64,000 nucleotides of DNA, from the NCBI GenBank assembly GCA_008330645.1, contig VLTN01000015.1, positions 1-64,000 of the forward strand, written 5' to 3'. The notes beneath the pieces were generated by a model that ran no database searches, was not told where the DNA came from, and saw only the letters and a program-made list of their open reading frames with translations. Within the stretch, counting starts at the first letter, position 1. Each line of letters opens with the position of its first letter. The stretch is from Cafeteria roenbergensis (Eukaryota; Sar; Bigyra; Bicosoecida; Cafeteriaceae). The position numbers and the translations under genes were made by a program. Positions 9,333-19,749 of this stretch are shown here, piece after piece.

Positions 9333-9385
9333 AGTATAACAAATGTTTTATTTAATATAAATTTTTTTTTCTATTATTATGATAT

Positions 9386-11015
9386 ATGAGTATTTCAAAT
9401 ATCACAAGAGAAAACAACTTTGATCTATACTGTCGCAATATGACAATTTCAAATGAGCTAATTTTTGATGATGCCACAATCGCTGGAGATGTCACCGCTC
9501 ATAATGTGACTGCTGATGTCTCATTAAATGGAAAATCTGTTCAACTTAGTGGCGAAGAATTAAGCCCAGGTGATGAAATGTACCAAGCCGTCAGATTAGA
9601 TAAAGACACGCCTCTCGTGTTTGATGTTAACACTGATACTAACACTTGGAGTCCCGCAATTTCTTTTTATGGTGAGGAAAATGTTGATAGATCACTCTAT
9701 TTTTACGGTGGTAATCAAGCAGGTAATCAAAAAGTTACAGACTGGCAAAAAAGAATGCTCAATGAAAATTAACGATAATGTAGTTGTTCAAAATGGCAAT
9801 CTTGTGCTTTTCCAATCTCCCACACCTTCCACTTTGGCACAAAGAACAACAGAAAAAACCATTAGCTTTAATTATGGCGATGATGGACTAGATGGGGGTC
9901 AAACTTGTAATATTGGTATGGTTGGAGACTCTGCATCAGGTGTGCAAGGAAACATCATATTTAGATGTCAAAATGATAACAGTGTCCCTCCTTCTACTCT
10001 CTCTGAAACTATGAGAATCAAAGGACCAAAAGTTGGAATTCTTACTGATGACCCGCAAGACGATTTGCACGTAAACGGTGGTCTTAAGGCAACCACCGCA
10101 TATATTGATGATCACTGTTCAGTTATTGGTAACACTGGAACTAATCAGCTTTCAGTAGGTTCTCTTAATATGCCTACTACAAATCTGTCCGCTAAATTCA
10201 GAAGTCCTTCAGCATCTGTAACAGAAGCGGGGCAACTCTGCATCGAAGCAGGAACAGATGCAGGGGGTGATCGTGCAGGATGGGGTGCTATCACTTGGAA
10301 TGGTTACTTGGACGGAACCACAAACGGATATCACAGAATCAGCGATACTAAAAAGATTTGGCAAATGAAATGCGATCAACGACCAGCTAATGATTCATTT
10401 ATTCTTTCTACAATCACACCCACTGACCCATTAAACCCTCAATCCATTGAATGGATAAATTGTGATGGTGATAGGAATATGATCCTAAATGAACTTATGT
10501 TTTTAGATGCCATTCCTGAACTCCCTCTCGTCCGCCCAACCTCTGACAACACCATAGACTTAGGATACAGTTCTTTCAGATGGAAAGATGTATACGCAGG
10601 AAATGGAACAATCCAAACATCAGACGAAACCATGAAGAACTCCATCGTGTCACTGAGTGAAGATAAAGGTTTGAGCTATATTAATAAGTTGCGACCTGTG
10701 AGCTTTAAATTTAATGATGGCGGAGTTAGAAATCACAGCGGTTTTATTGCTCAAGAAGTTGAAGCTGTTATGACCGAACTTGGGGATGTTGACGGAACAA
10801 ACAACGCCACAGTAATTAAAAGCACTGTTGAAGTTGATGACCCTGAATATGTGGCTGAAGAAGGACATGAACTTGACCCCGTCCCTCAAGTTGAAAAAAC
10901 AGTTTACGGATTAAGATATACTGAAATGATCGCATCACTTGTCAAAGCTGTTCAAGAACTTTCATCTCAAAATGAAGCACTTATAGAACGCATTGAAGCT
11001 TTAGAGAGTGCTTAA
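9386..11015 (+). pseudogene. Fibre-like protein with S74 chaperone domain, broken
   Basis: Coding sequence of about 540 codons has about one break, or alternatively is two overlapping genes. The middle is beta-rich with Gly/Asn/Thr-rich repeats typical of trimeric fibres (for example DDPQDDLHVNGG). The end carries SDETMKNSIVSLSE, then SYINKLRPVSFKF and SGFIAQEVEAV. That is the S74 intramolecular chaperone domain of phage tail spikes and eukaryotic MyRF, which cleaves itself after trimer formation. The Ser after the first motif and the helical tail (LVKAVQELSSQNEALIERI) fit. In Polinton-like viruses such proteins are thought to bind host surfaces. Confidence 0.75.
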
Positions 11016-11112
11016 ATAAATATCTAAACACTATGGTTAGTGGTGTTCGTATGTTAAGTCAGACATTGTTTTATATATCTCCATAGGCTTTTTAGCTCAT
11101 GCGAATATATTT

Positions 11113-11457
11113 TTAAGTTTCAGTCATCTCTATCGAAAAGTATTCATCTTCTCCATGATATCTATTAAAATATTCAATCCATCCATCACAATATTCATTT
11201 AGAGTATAGATATTATCACATTCTCTCACTTCGTCATCAGTCATAAATGATAATCCTTCATTTTCTATAATATAGTGATTTATATCTTCATTTTCATTTT
11301 CTTGCTCTTTAATTCTTTCTTTGGTGTATTTCGACGCTTGCTTCCGCAAATGCTTCAACATAAGGTTCATTGCTTTCGATTTAGTACTAAATACTTCTGT
11401 CCAATTTGTATTATAGCATTCTGAATGCCAACATAAAGTGACCATATACTTTAGCAT
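11113..11457 (-). CDS. Small acidic unknown protein (114 aa)
   Basis: An open minus-strand frame runs from ATG 11457 to 11113. The product is rich in Glu, Asn, Tyr and Lys, with a charged helix in the middle (KERIKEQENENED) and several Cys near the N-terminus. No signal or membrane segment was seen and no family was recognised. It is the last gene before the element's right end and is transcribed towards the fibre gene. Its amino-acid make-up is coherent, so it is probably a real gene. Confidence 0.5.
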   Translation of the reverse strand: MLKYMVTLCWHSECYNTNWTEVFSTKSKAMNLMLKHLRKQASKYTKERIKEQENENEDINHYIIENEGLSFMTDDEVRECDNIYTLNEYCDGWIEYFNRYHGEDEYFSIEMTET

Positions 11458-12290
11458 TACTATAATTTGAATGAGATATTTAATTTAAATATTTTAATAA
11501 AATTGCATGCAACTTATAAATATGATTTTCTTGTTCCCTAGATCATGAGGATTCAGAATATATATAATTTGTTGTATGTCCGACAATTACGGAAGGTTGT
11601 CCATCGAGACGAAAAGGCCATCACTGTGGACAGGATGACTGTCCGCCTAGACAACGTCATTAACCCCAGATTATGGATGAAAGCCAAGAGAGAATGAAAA
11701 ATTACATTGCGTAGGTGATCGCTTTGTTGTACTATACAAATAATCATCAGAGGGGGTTATACAAAATGTGAAGCAGTGGGACAATTAAGACAACCATACA
11801 TTGACCCCACAAAATTTTTTACTAACTGTCGGAATCATATTTTTTTATATTCTCCTTTTCTTGTAAGTATTTGAAGGGGTAAAGTTCAAAAAGCAACGAG
11901 ATACCCAAAAGGTGAGAAAATAAAAATATACAAAAGTCATGAGCAACCCAAAAGTGGAGAAAGTGTGGAAAATTTTCATAAACTACTCTCTCTAATATTT
12001 TTTTCTATTGATTAATAGTTTTAAGATTTTTCGTCACTTTTTCACTTTTTGCTTACCTCGTTACTTTTTTGTGTTTTTTTTACTCCCTCACTTTACACCT
12101 TACTTTTCATTTCATTATCTGCTTCACTTTTTATTTTATTACTATTTACACTTTTTAATCACTTACTAAAATAATAATATAAAAATATATAAAAACCAAA
12201 ATAATGTTCCAATTTCATAGAGAAAATAAAGCTCTGATTTCAGAGCTGAATTTTCTACAATATAATAATTTTACGAATTGATCTAGCTCC
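11458..12290. other. AT-rich, gene-free right end of the element
   Basis: No convincing gene is present. The stretch holds A/T runs and repeated CACTTTTT-like words at 12035, 12043, 12089, 12125 and 12149, with complementary AAAAGTG words at about 11,950. A partial inverted similarity links about 11,890-11,965 to 12,030-12,075 (CTCGTTACTTTTT against its mirror). A strong hairpin sits at 12,222-12,255. Whether this is part of a terminal inverted repeat cannot be told without the left end. Confidence 0.5.
12222..12255. repeat. Hairpin near the element's right junction
   Basis: The outer arms GAAAAT and ATTTTC, and the inner arms AGCTCTGA and TCAGAGCT, are perfect complements, with a 2-base loop and a 2-base mismatch between arm pairs. 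The hairpin lies some 35-70 bases from the change to GC-rich host sequence. It could be a terminator or a structure at the element's end. Confidence 0.55.
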
Positions 12291-12411
12291 TCCTCTACCG
12301 CGTCCTTTTTTTTTCGCGTCGGTCAGCGGGCACTTGTCCAACGCTCGCTGCCGCGCGCCCGGCCTGGTGCACGCGCCGCGCCGCGCTCAAGCTCGACGAC
12401 CCGCCACTCAC

Positions 12412-13160
12412 CGAGGGTGGTGCTGCCTGGGACACCGGTGGTGCTGAAAGAGGGAACGATTCCGAAGGCCCAGTCGGCGGTGTTGTCGGAGCCCTGGGTG
12501 GAGTCGAAAACATAGACGCCGTAGACGGTCTCCTGGTCGAAGGGCACGTCGATGGCCTCGGAGGGGGTGACCACGGGGAAGTTGACGGTCACCTCGACGG
12601 TATCGCCGGAGGCGTGGTCTGCGCGATTGGGTCGAAGCCGACAAGGCGCGATGCGTTGCCCCCTGAGCGTGTGGCGCTGGCTTTGTGCAGCGCCGATCGG
12701 ACAGCCGCTGCAAAACTGGTCGACGCCCAGTCGGGGCCCCAGACACCGTGCGCTGTCAGGCAGCGAAGGTTCACGTTGCCGAAGACAATACTTGACGGGC
12801 GCGGCACCAGCTTGCGGCTGCCACCACGCGAGCTTGCCACGCCACGCTTTGGTCCAAGTCCGGCGTGAAGCACCACCTCAGTTTGAGGCCAGGCTCGCGA
12901 ACTGCGCGCGAGCTTGGGCAATTTCCGCAGGCCAGGCGGTGCCCAACTCGCCGGCCGCGCCCTGTGCCCATTGCAAAACGAGAAAGGTCCCTGGCACGGA
13001 ACCAAACGTGCTCACCGACGGTACCCTTGTAGCAGCCGGCGGGCGCCGCGAGGTCAAAGTTGTACTTAAGCGTCGCCGCCGTCGCGCAAGCCGCCGGGTC
13101 GATCTGGGCCTGCACAGAGGCGATGCCAGCAGCCGCCAGGGCTGCAAGGAGCGTGCGCAT
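12412..13160 (-). CDS. 5' part of a secreted/membrane protein gene, cut by the element
   Basis: A minus-strand gene starts at ATG 13160 with a signal peptide (MRTLLAALAAAGIASVQAQ). Exon 1 is 13016-13160 and ends at CG|GTGAGC; a 397-bp intron ends in GCGCAG; exon 2 starts at 12618 and reads SGDTVEVTVNFPVV. The product matches the start of the divergent gene at 15,180: same signal peptide type, KGT before intron 1, then a GDxxxxTxN strand. A GTGAGT donor at 12406-12411 would close exon 2 at 12412. However, the next codons (GEWRVV) still resemble GEHHFVV of the paralogue, so the exon may continue. The rest of the gene is not present before the AT-rich element begins about 120 bp later. It lies beyond the window, or has been lost. 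Confidence 0.65.
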
Positions 13161-15179
13161 GTCTGCCAGGGAGTGGCAAAGGAGGTGTCTCGCGCCCAGA
13201 GGGGCCGACGAGGTGTTCCGGGCGGAAAGCACGGCCGCGGTGAGGGCAGAGGCTTGGCGCCCGCGCGCTGGCAGCGGCTGCCAACGGCGGCTCCCAGGCT
13301 CTGGCCCGACGCGTCTTGGGCGCTTTGTCGGGAGCGTGCTGCAATTCTGGGCGGCGATGGTTGCGAATGGAGCGCGAGTGCACTGCGAACACCTGGGAGC
13401 GGAGTGGAGGGCCGCGCACGCGCGTTTCCAAGCGCTGTCTCGGCGACGCGCATCGCAGCTGCCGGACACACGGCAAAGCGTCGAGCGGGCTTTCAAGCCT
13501 CGTCGTGGGCTCAAGACCACTGGGGGCCAGGAATGCGCTCGCAAGGGCCGGGCGGGGTCGCAGCGCGATGACGTTGCGCTCGAGGCTGTGTATGCAAGCG
13601 ACCGGACCTGCGGGTGCACGTCGACTTCGAGACCACCCGTCTCGTCGACGTGCAGATCACCTCGGCGGTGAGCAAGTCCTACGTGACGCAGGGCCTGCAC
13701 AGCATGGACGCCTTTCTCGAGCGCCGTGAAAAGGCTTGTGATGAAATTCTTGTGCTGCTGTTCCCCCGAGTTGAGCGGCCGCCGCCCTCTGACACCAAGA
13801 CAACCCCGGGCCCGCTCTGCCCCACGGCAGCCGCGGACCATCCGACCCGCTCGCAAGCCCGCCCTCTGGGCGGGCACACCGGCTCGAGCCCACGTGGGGC
13901 TCACCGGCCGCACCCGTACCCGTACCCGCCGCACGCACGCGCCCCGAGTGGCGTGTGTGTGCTCGATTCGATCGTTTGACCCCTCCCTCCCGTCTTCGGG
14001 CGACCCCGTGTGGTCCCCGCCGCGCCGAACTTTAGCTCTCAACGTCCAAACAGGTCAGCAAAGTTGTTGCCAGATCCAGAGGACGGCGGCCACTGAACGT
14101 AGGGGGCTAGCAGCACCATGGTCATAGCACAAAAAATGCCTCAGTGGCCTCCACCTGCTCCATAGCAAGCTTCCTCTTCTCTTGCACTGGAGCGGCACTC
14201 AACGGCACCCTTTGCGGCAAGCAAATGCCGCGGTTGCGTTCGGCAGTGATGTGCATGCCCAAAGCCACACAGAGGCCCGCGTCGCTGCCCCAGCTTGCCC
14301 TGATCCTTGGCGCGGGGTGCGCTCTTTCGGCTGCTTTTGGTCATGGGATGGCAAGCCGGTGACCAACCTCGTTCACAATTCGCGTCCACGACGGCTGCCA
14401 ACTGCAGCTCCTGCCCGAGGTTGGCCTGGCCGACCCGGAAGCTTCGGCCCCCTTGGTGTATCAGCCTCGCTACGTTCCCGTCGCCCCCGTCGTGCGGGCT
14501 GGCCGGTGTGAGTTCGTCAACAAGGCCGGGCAACAACGCTCGCCATGTCCACGGCTTGCCAAATCGACCAACAGAACTGTGCAACTGGCCGAGTAGCCGT
14601 CCCACCGAAAGCCTTGGAGAATAAGTCCAGGCCGGGCGGCGCGGCGGGGTGATGCTTGTGCCTTTGGGTTCCTGGTGCCGCGAATTGGGAGGCCGACTCG
14701 TTTGGCCGGGCAACGCTGGGCCTTACCCGGCAGAGCGACTCGGTTTTAAGGCAAGACTTCGTGGGAGACACTCTGCCCCGTTCCCAGGGATCGGCGCGAA
14801 CAGTGAGCGGCGCAAACCGGATCGCTGCTTGGGCTGCCCAGGGGGCTTCAAGCGGCGCCCGCGGCTGACCAGGCCAACCACGCCAGCAGTCTTTTGTTTG
14901 AGTGGCGCTGCGGTGGGTGCCCATAGGCGGAGGACGCTGGGAAGAGGCCGGGAGACGGCTGAGCGTTGTTGTTGCTGCCTCGCTTCCTCCCCCCCGCTTC
15001 TCCAGCGTTGCCGCCCTCCCAGCGCCCCCTGGGCTCGTGCCATTGCCTGCTCGAGTGGATGCTGCTGCTGCTGCCTGAAGGCGTGCCCCTACGTCTCCTC
15101 GACGGCTTGCCCCAGCGGCCTGCGCCACGCGAGCGCTTGCCAGCTTGCCGGTTGGCTTGTCGTCGGCTCGTCCTCGCAG
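13161..15179. other. 2-kb spacer between divergent paralogues
   Basis: No gene could be established. It should contain the promoters of the two divergent paralogues. One plus-strand piece (about 13,597-13,650, reading LRVHVDFETTRLVDVQITSA before a GTGAGC donor) has protein-like composition and may be a stray exon. The remaining open frames are Arg/Ala/Pro-rich chance frames of GC-rich DNA. Confidence 0.4.
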
Positions 15180-17607
15180 ATGCGGACGCTCGCCGCCGCG
15201 CTTGTGGCCCTGGCCGCCTCGGCCCAGGCCCTCACGGTCAGCGAGTGCACTTCGGCCGGCTCGGCCGCCACGGTCACGTACGACACCACCAAGGCATGCT
15301 TCAAGGGCACCGTGAGCGTCCCGAGGCCGACGGCGGCTGTTCTTGGCGCGGCCGCGCGATCCAGCCGCCCGGGCTGCGCCACCGCCTCCGGGCGTCGCCA
15401 GGCGCGCCTGGACGCGCGGCGTTTTGCCGAGCCTGCTCTTCGTTGGGGTGGTGGGGTGCCCCGCTCCCCGCTAAGCCTGCGCTGCCGGGCCGACGCCTTC
15501 TCACTAGCGCCGCGGCAACGCCCCTCTGTCCTGCGCGCGTCTGCTGCCCCCCCCTCCCCTACCCCCGGTCCCCTTCCTCGCGCAGTTCGCCTCCAGTGGA
15601 GACTTGGACATCACCATCAACGTGCCTAGCTCCATGGACGGCAAGGACATCGAGCTGATCATGTGGAACGCCGCCCAGAGCGCGACGTTCGCAGCGACGG
15701 CTTCGTACCGCAGCACGCTGGGCACCTCGTCCGCCGTCGCCGTGCGCAACGGCCGCGAGTCCTCGGCGTCCGCCACCGCCATCCCGTTCTTCTACCGGCA
15801 GGCCATCAGCGACGTGCGCATGGGCGAGCACCACTTTGTCGTGTCCGCGGGCGCGGGCGACTGGGCGTTTGTCGTCGACCAGGGGTACACCCAGCAGGCC
15901 ACCACCATCGGCTCCGCGGCCGGCGCCATGTACCGCGTGCTGCCCACCACCGCGGCGCCCTCGGCCAAGGTGACTGTTGGCGGCGGCTTCATCGCCGAGC
16001 GCGTCATCGTCAAGGAAGCCAAGGTCGACGTGACGCCCGCGTCGGACTCTGCTGCCGCCGCTGTGGCCAGCACCATGTTTGCCACTGCTGCGTCCACCTC
16101 GGAGACCACTGCGTCGGGGACCACCACCGCAGTGTTCCAGCGCGTGGCCCGCCCTGCGGCCCAGACGGTCGAGGTCCAGGTGACGCTCAACGACGTCGCC
16201 GCGCAGTACTACAACTGGGCCGCGGCGGGGCCCTTCATGACCGGCACCGTGGCCATGCCCGCTGCGGGCGTGACGGCGTACCCCAAGATCAAGGCGGGCG
16301 CCGAGGCCAGCCTCAGCATCACGGCGGCTGCGCGCGCCTTCGCCGACGTCGACGTCGTCGAGATCGAGCTGAGCAACCTGTGGTGGAACGTCACCGTCAA
16401 CGCGCCCACCACCGCCACCGTGGGCGGCTCCCCGTACAACACCGGCGCCCCCACAGTGTACTTTGAGAGCAACCCGGCGTCCGACGCCTTCACCGGCGGC
16501 GCTTCCATGTCCACCAAGACCCCGTCGGTCCTCGTCGGCGCCGACCTCACCTTCGAGAACACCGCCGTGCGCATCGCCGCCCCGCTCGCCGTGACCCCGG
16601 CGAGCGCCCTGCAGTCCACCCCCGTCTCCTACGCCGTACCCCCCCGCTACTTCCTGCGCGTGGACAACAACGCCAACCAGCCGACCACCGGCGCGCTCGA
16701 CGTCAAGCTCACCTACACGGCCACCAACGTGTCCGGCAGTTGCATGACATACGCCGACTGCTTCGCCTCTGCCAAGTCGCACCCCGGCATCCGCAGCCTG
16801 CTCTCCGCAAACAAGGACGCCACGCGCCTCCGCCAGTGCATGCTCGTGCCCTCGGCGGAGTCCGCCTACCGCCCCACTGCACAGTGCCTTGAGTGCACGT
16901 CCGACACGCACTGCGGCGAGGGCGAGTACTGCCACTCCGACCCGGGGGTCTGCCAGAATGCCCTCGGCTTCCAGTACGTCTGCGACAGCGATTCCAACGC
17001 CCGCTTCGGGCTGTGCGTGGCCAAGGACCCCACGGGCGAGATCCTGGGCAGCGGCTGCCGCGCCGACTCTGCGCTGCTCTACGGCCCGACCACCACCGCC
17101 CTGTCCGTGTCTCCCGTCGCCCTCGTGGCCAACGTCGGCACCAACGAGGCGGGCACCAGCGAGAGCAACGGCTACGGCTTCTGCGGCGGCGCCGTGTACT
17201 ACAACGCCACCAATGTCGGGCTGGTCACGGCCGGTGGCGTCTCCGCATCGGGCATCGCGCGCAAGGTCCTGTGGCAGGGCGCTTGCGTCGACGGCATCTG
17301 CCGCGAGTGCAACGAGGGCGCCATGGCCAGCAGCGGCAACAAGCAGTGCATCAACGGGCGCATGCTCCCTGTGGTGACGGTGGACAACACGGCCCGCACC
17401 TTCAACCAGAACGCCGTCGCCGGTGTCATGCTGGCTGCCACCCTCATGATTGTGCTCGCCATCATCATCGGCCTCGTCGACTGCGTCTGCCGCCACCAGT
17501 GGCGCTCCGCCGACGTGAAGCAGCGCAAGCTCATGCACAAGCATCGCCACGCCCACAAGGACGGCGCCAAGGCTGCCCTGACCGACGACGACGCTGCGCA
17601 GGCGTGA
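15180..17607 (+). CDS. Type I membrane protein of unknown function (717 aa)
   Basis: Exon 1 (15180-15311) encodes 44 residues with a signal peptide (MRTLAAALVALAASAQA). A 274-bp phase-0 intron (GTGAGC...CGCAG) follows, and exon 2 (15586-17607) encodes 673 residues. The ectodomain is long and beta-rich, with Ala/Thr/Val-rich strands. A Cys cluster near residues 470-500 (CLECTSDTHCGEGEYC) looks EGF- or dickkopf-like. One transmembrane helix (about residues 652-674, GVMLAATLMIVLAIIIGLVD) is followed by a short tail with a Lys/His-rich cluster (KLMHKHRHAHK). It is a divergent paralogue of the truncated gene at 12,412-13,160, and the pair probably arose by inverted duplication. A cell-surface role is inferred; no family was recognised. 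Confidence 0.8.
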
Positions 17608-18243
17608 GCTCGACTCCGGCTTACCTACCTGCACGGGAGGATACCAGAACTCGCTGGAGTGTCGAGGGGCCCACGCTGCTTTGTCGCGGCGCGCTGCGCA
17701 GCCCCGCGCCTCGCGCTGCCGTGCAGCCAGGGCTGCCGTCCGGAAATCGAGTTGTTTCGCCCGGCTTCGCAAGCAGCGCAGTCTCCCTGACGGGCGGAGT
17801 CACGTTCCGTTCCTGCATGAGTCTCCCTCCGACGAAGCTCATGCCTTCGGCCAACGGTTGGGTTGGATTTGCGCGGGCACTTCCCCCTCTTCCCTCTCCC
17901 TTTCCCCTCTCCTCTCTCCTTTTCTCTCCCGATTCCGCCAAATGGCTCTCGGTGCTCGTCTCGTGAGCGTCCGGGTTTGGTATTCTCGACAAGCCGCTTT
18001 CCAGCAAGCGCTTTGCGACCCGCGCCACACACACTGAGCCATACTTTGCGAACGCAGTTGCATCGCGCACACACGCCACCCACCCGCTTGCTGAGCGCCT
18101 CGAAATTTTCTTCCGGCGGCGATGGCTCTGCCTTGCTCGTTGCTCTGCAAGTCCGCGGGCAGAGAGCGCATTCGGCGCGTGTTCCCCAGAGGGTGGGCCT
18201 TGCGGGCCGAGGCTGCGCGCCTGTGGTCACCTGTCGTGTGCGC
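17608..18243. other. Intergenic, no gene seen
   Basis: 3' end of the membrane protein gene and upstream region of the phosphatase gene. A pyrimidine-rich tract (about 17,881-17,940, CCCTCTTCCCTCTCCC type) is notable. Open frames here on both strands are Arg/Pro-rich and unconvincing. Confidence 0.5.
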
Positions 18244-19326
18244 ATGCTCATCGTGCAGCGGCCCGAGGCGAGGGCCGGGCTTGCGGTGGCAGCGGGGATG
18301 TGCATTTTGCTGCTTGTTTGGGGAGGAGCGCCCTGGAGCGCGAGCCAACTCAGGGCGGCGGGTACTGGCTCGAATGCACAAGTTGTTGCAGTTGACGAGC
18401 TGCTGGCGGCCGTTCTGGCGGCGACTCAGGCCGCGGGCGCCGAAGTCGTCGCTGTCGCGGCATCGCAGCGGCTCGGAACACGGTTGAAGCAGGGCGACCA
18501 GTCGAGCGGGCCGGTCACGTCCGCTGACCTTCGCTCAGACGAGGTGCTTGTGTCCAGGCTCCGCTCGGCGTTCCCGTCGGTGCGTCTGGTGAGCGAGGAG
18601 GAGAACGAGCGGCAAAAGACATCGACAGGCGCTGCGCGCGAACGGAGCGCTTCCCGCGCCAGCTTGCCCCCAGCTGGCGAGCGCATTCTCGGCGTGGCAC
18701 TGCCTCGCATGGAAGTCGCAGCGAGCTCCGTCCGCGTGTGGCTCGACCCTCTGGACGCGACCAAGGAGTTCACGCAAGGGCTGAACCAGTTCGTGTCCGT
18801 CATGGGCTGCGTCGCGGTGGATGGTCGGCCCGCCGCGGGCGTCATTCACTTCCCCTTCCTCGGAAAGACTGTGTGGGGCGTGTCACCCGCACTAGCGGGG
18901 GCTCGGGGCGGCGGGATCGTCGGGACCCGGCCGGCGCCCGCTCCTCCCGCGGCCGGCGTGCCGGGCCGGCCGCTTCGCTTCGTAGTGTCGCGGTCGCACA
19001 CCGGCAAGGCGGGCTCGAGCGTGGAGGCCCTCGGCGCCCTGGACGTCGTCGAGGCAGGGGGATCGGGTTTCAAGGTCGTCGAGCTTCTGGAGGGGCGCGC
19101 GGACGCGTACGTTCACACCTCGCCAATCATGAAGTGGGACCTATGCGCAGGGGACGCGGTCCTCCGGGCAAGCGGCGGCGCGCTCACGGGCCTCAGGGGC
19201 GAGGACGTGGACTATGCTGACGTTTCATCGCCCCGCGTCTCGTCAGGCGTGCTCGCCGCGCTCTACGGACACGAGGACCTGGTGGCCAGGTCCGGCAGAG
19301 CCTCTCTCGCGCCGTCCCCATCCTAG
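18244..19326 (+). CDS. BPNT2: Golgi-type PAP phosphatase (BPNT2/IMPAD1-like), 360 aa
   Basis: This is a member of the inositol monophosphatase superfamily. It shows the metal-binding motif WLDPLDATKEF near residue 165, an upstream Glu-Glu pair (SEEENER) and the second metal motif KWDLCAGDAVL near residue 295, with GSGFK before it. The DATKEF variant and KWDxCAG are typical of 3'-phosphoadenosine-5'-phosphate phosphatases rather than inositol phosphatases. An N-terminal hydrophobic helix (residues 12-28, GLAVAAGMCILLLVW) gives a type II membrane topology, as in the Golgi enzyme that removes PAP made by sulfotransferases. The start at 18244 was chosen because it places the anchor at the N-terminus. 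There are no introns. Cytosolic BPNT1 is the alternative, but the anchor argues against it. Confidence 0.85.
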   Translation: MLIVQRPEARAGLAVAAGMCILLLVWGGAPWSASQLRAAGTGSNAQVVAVDELLAAVLAATQAAGAEVVAVAASQRLGTRLKQGDQSSGPVTSADLRSDEVLVSRLRSAFPSVRLVSEEENERQKTSTGAARERSASRASLPPAGERILGVALPRMEVAASSVRVWLDPLDATKEFTQGLNQFVSVMGCVAVDGRPAAGVIHFPFLGKTVWGVSPALAGARGGGIVGTRPAPAPPAAGVPGRPLRFVVSRSHTGKAGSSVEALGALDVVEAGGSGFKVVELLEGRADAYVHTSPIMKWDLCAGDAVLRASGGALTGLRGEDVDYADVSSPRVSSGVLAALYGHEDLVARSGRASLAPSPS

Positions 19327-19749
19327 TGCTGCAGCAGCGCGTGTGGCCGACCCTCCTCCCCGGCTGCTGCGCGAGTGCGGCTGGCCGTGGCGTGGAGCAA
19401 GGGACGCAAGCTGCCTTCTCGATTGCGCGCAGTTCGTGGCTGGGGGGCTCGATTGTGCGCGAGGCGCCCGCCGCGCCCGCCCAGCAGGGCCCAGCGACGG
19501 CGACTGGCGTCATCGCGGCATGCGAACACTGGTCTTGCAGCAACGGCCGCCCGGCCCGGCGCCAACCCATGTGCTCTCCCGGCAGAGCCGCCTCTGCCCA
19601 GCGCCCTGCCAAGGCAAACACAGTCGCACATCCCTCGCAAACCAGCCGGACCGGACACTCGCTCGCCCGCAAACTATCAAGACCTGCACGCGGCCAGGGA
19701 GCCGAACAAGGGGGCAGGACTGGGTTGTCCTCGCTGTGGGGCACCTGGC
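19327..19749. other. Intergenic, no gene seen
   Basis: The frame of the downstream SHPRH-like gene stays open leftwards to 19,375, but the extra residues are Arg/Pro/Ala-rich and unlike any domain. The ATG at 19,750 is therefore taken as the start. Confidence 0.5.

Larger units (their letters stand above)
1..12290. mobile_element. Partial Polinton-like/virophage-like integrated element
   Basis: An AT-rich block is sharply different from the GC-rich sequence that follows. It holds the virion module typical of capsid-bearing dsDNA elements (Polinton-like viruses, virophages, adintovirus relatives): minor and major capsid proteins, packaging ATPase, adenain-like protease, a class 3 lipase and an S74 fibre. 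The left end is outside the window, so terminal repeats, integrase and polymerase are not seen. The right end lies near 12,290, just inside a host gene. About five of the gene regions are broken, with roughly one to three breaks each, while the lipase, protease and several unknown genes look open. That suggests a fairly young but decaying copy. Gene order (capsid pair, then ATPase, then protease after a lipase) differs from the compact ATPase-protease-penton-capsid order of mavirus-type virophages as I know it, so assignment to virophage or Polinton-like virus is left open. Confidence 0.85.

Noticed and set aside
11553-11747. 64-codon minus-strand frame near the element's end
   Set aside because: Short, no recognisable motif, and its composition does not stand out from other chance frames in AT-rich sequence.
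12300-12316. T-run at the junction considered as a retroposon poly(A) tail
   Set aside because: It is only about ten bases long, lies in GC-rich host sequence just beyond the element edge, and has no accompanying LINE or SINE body.
15559-17772. 737-codon minus-strand open frame
   Set aside because: Antisense to the 717-aa membrane protein gene; its His/Gly/Val/Arg-rich sequence is what GC-rich coding DNA gives when read backwards, and it has no domain.
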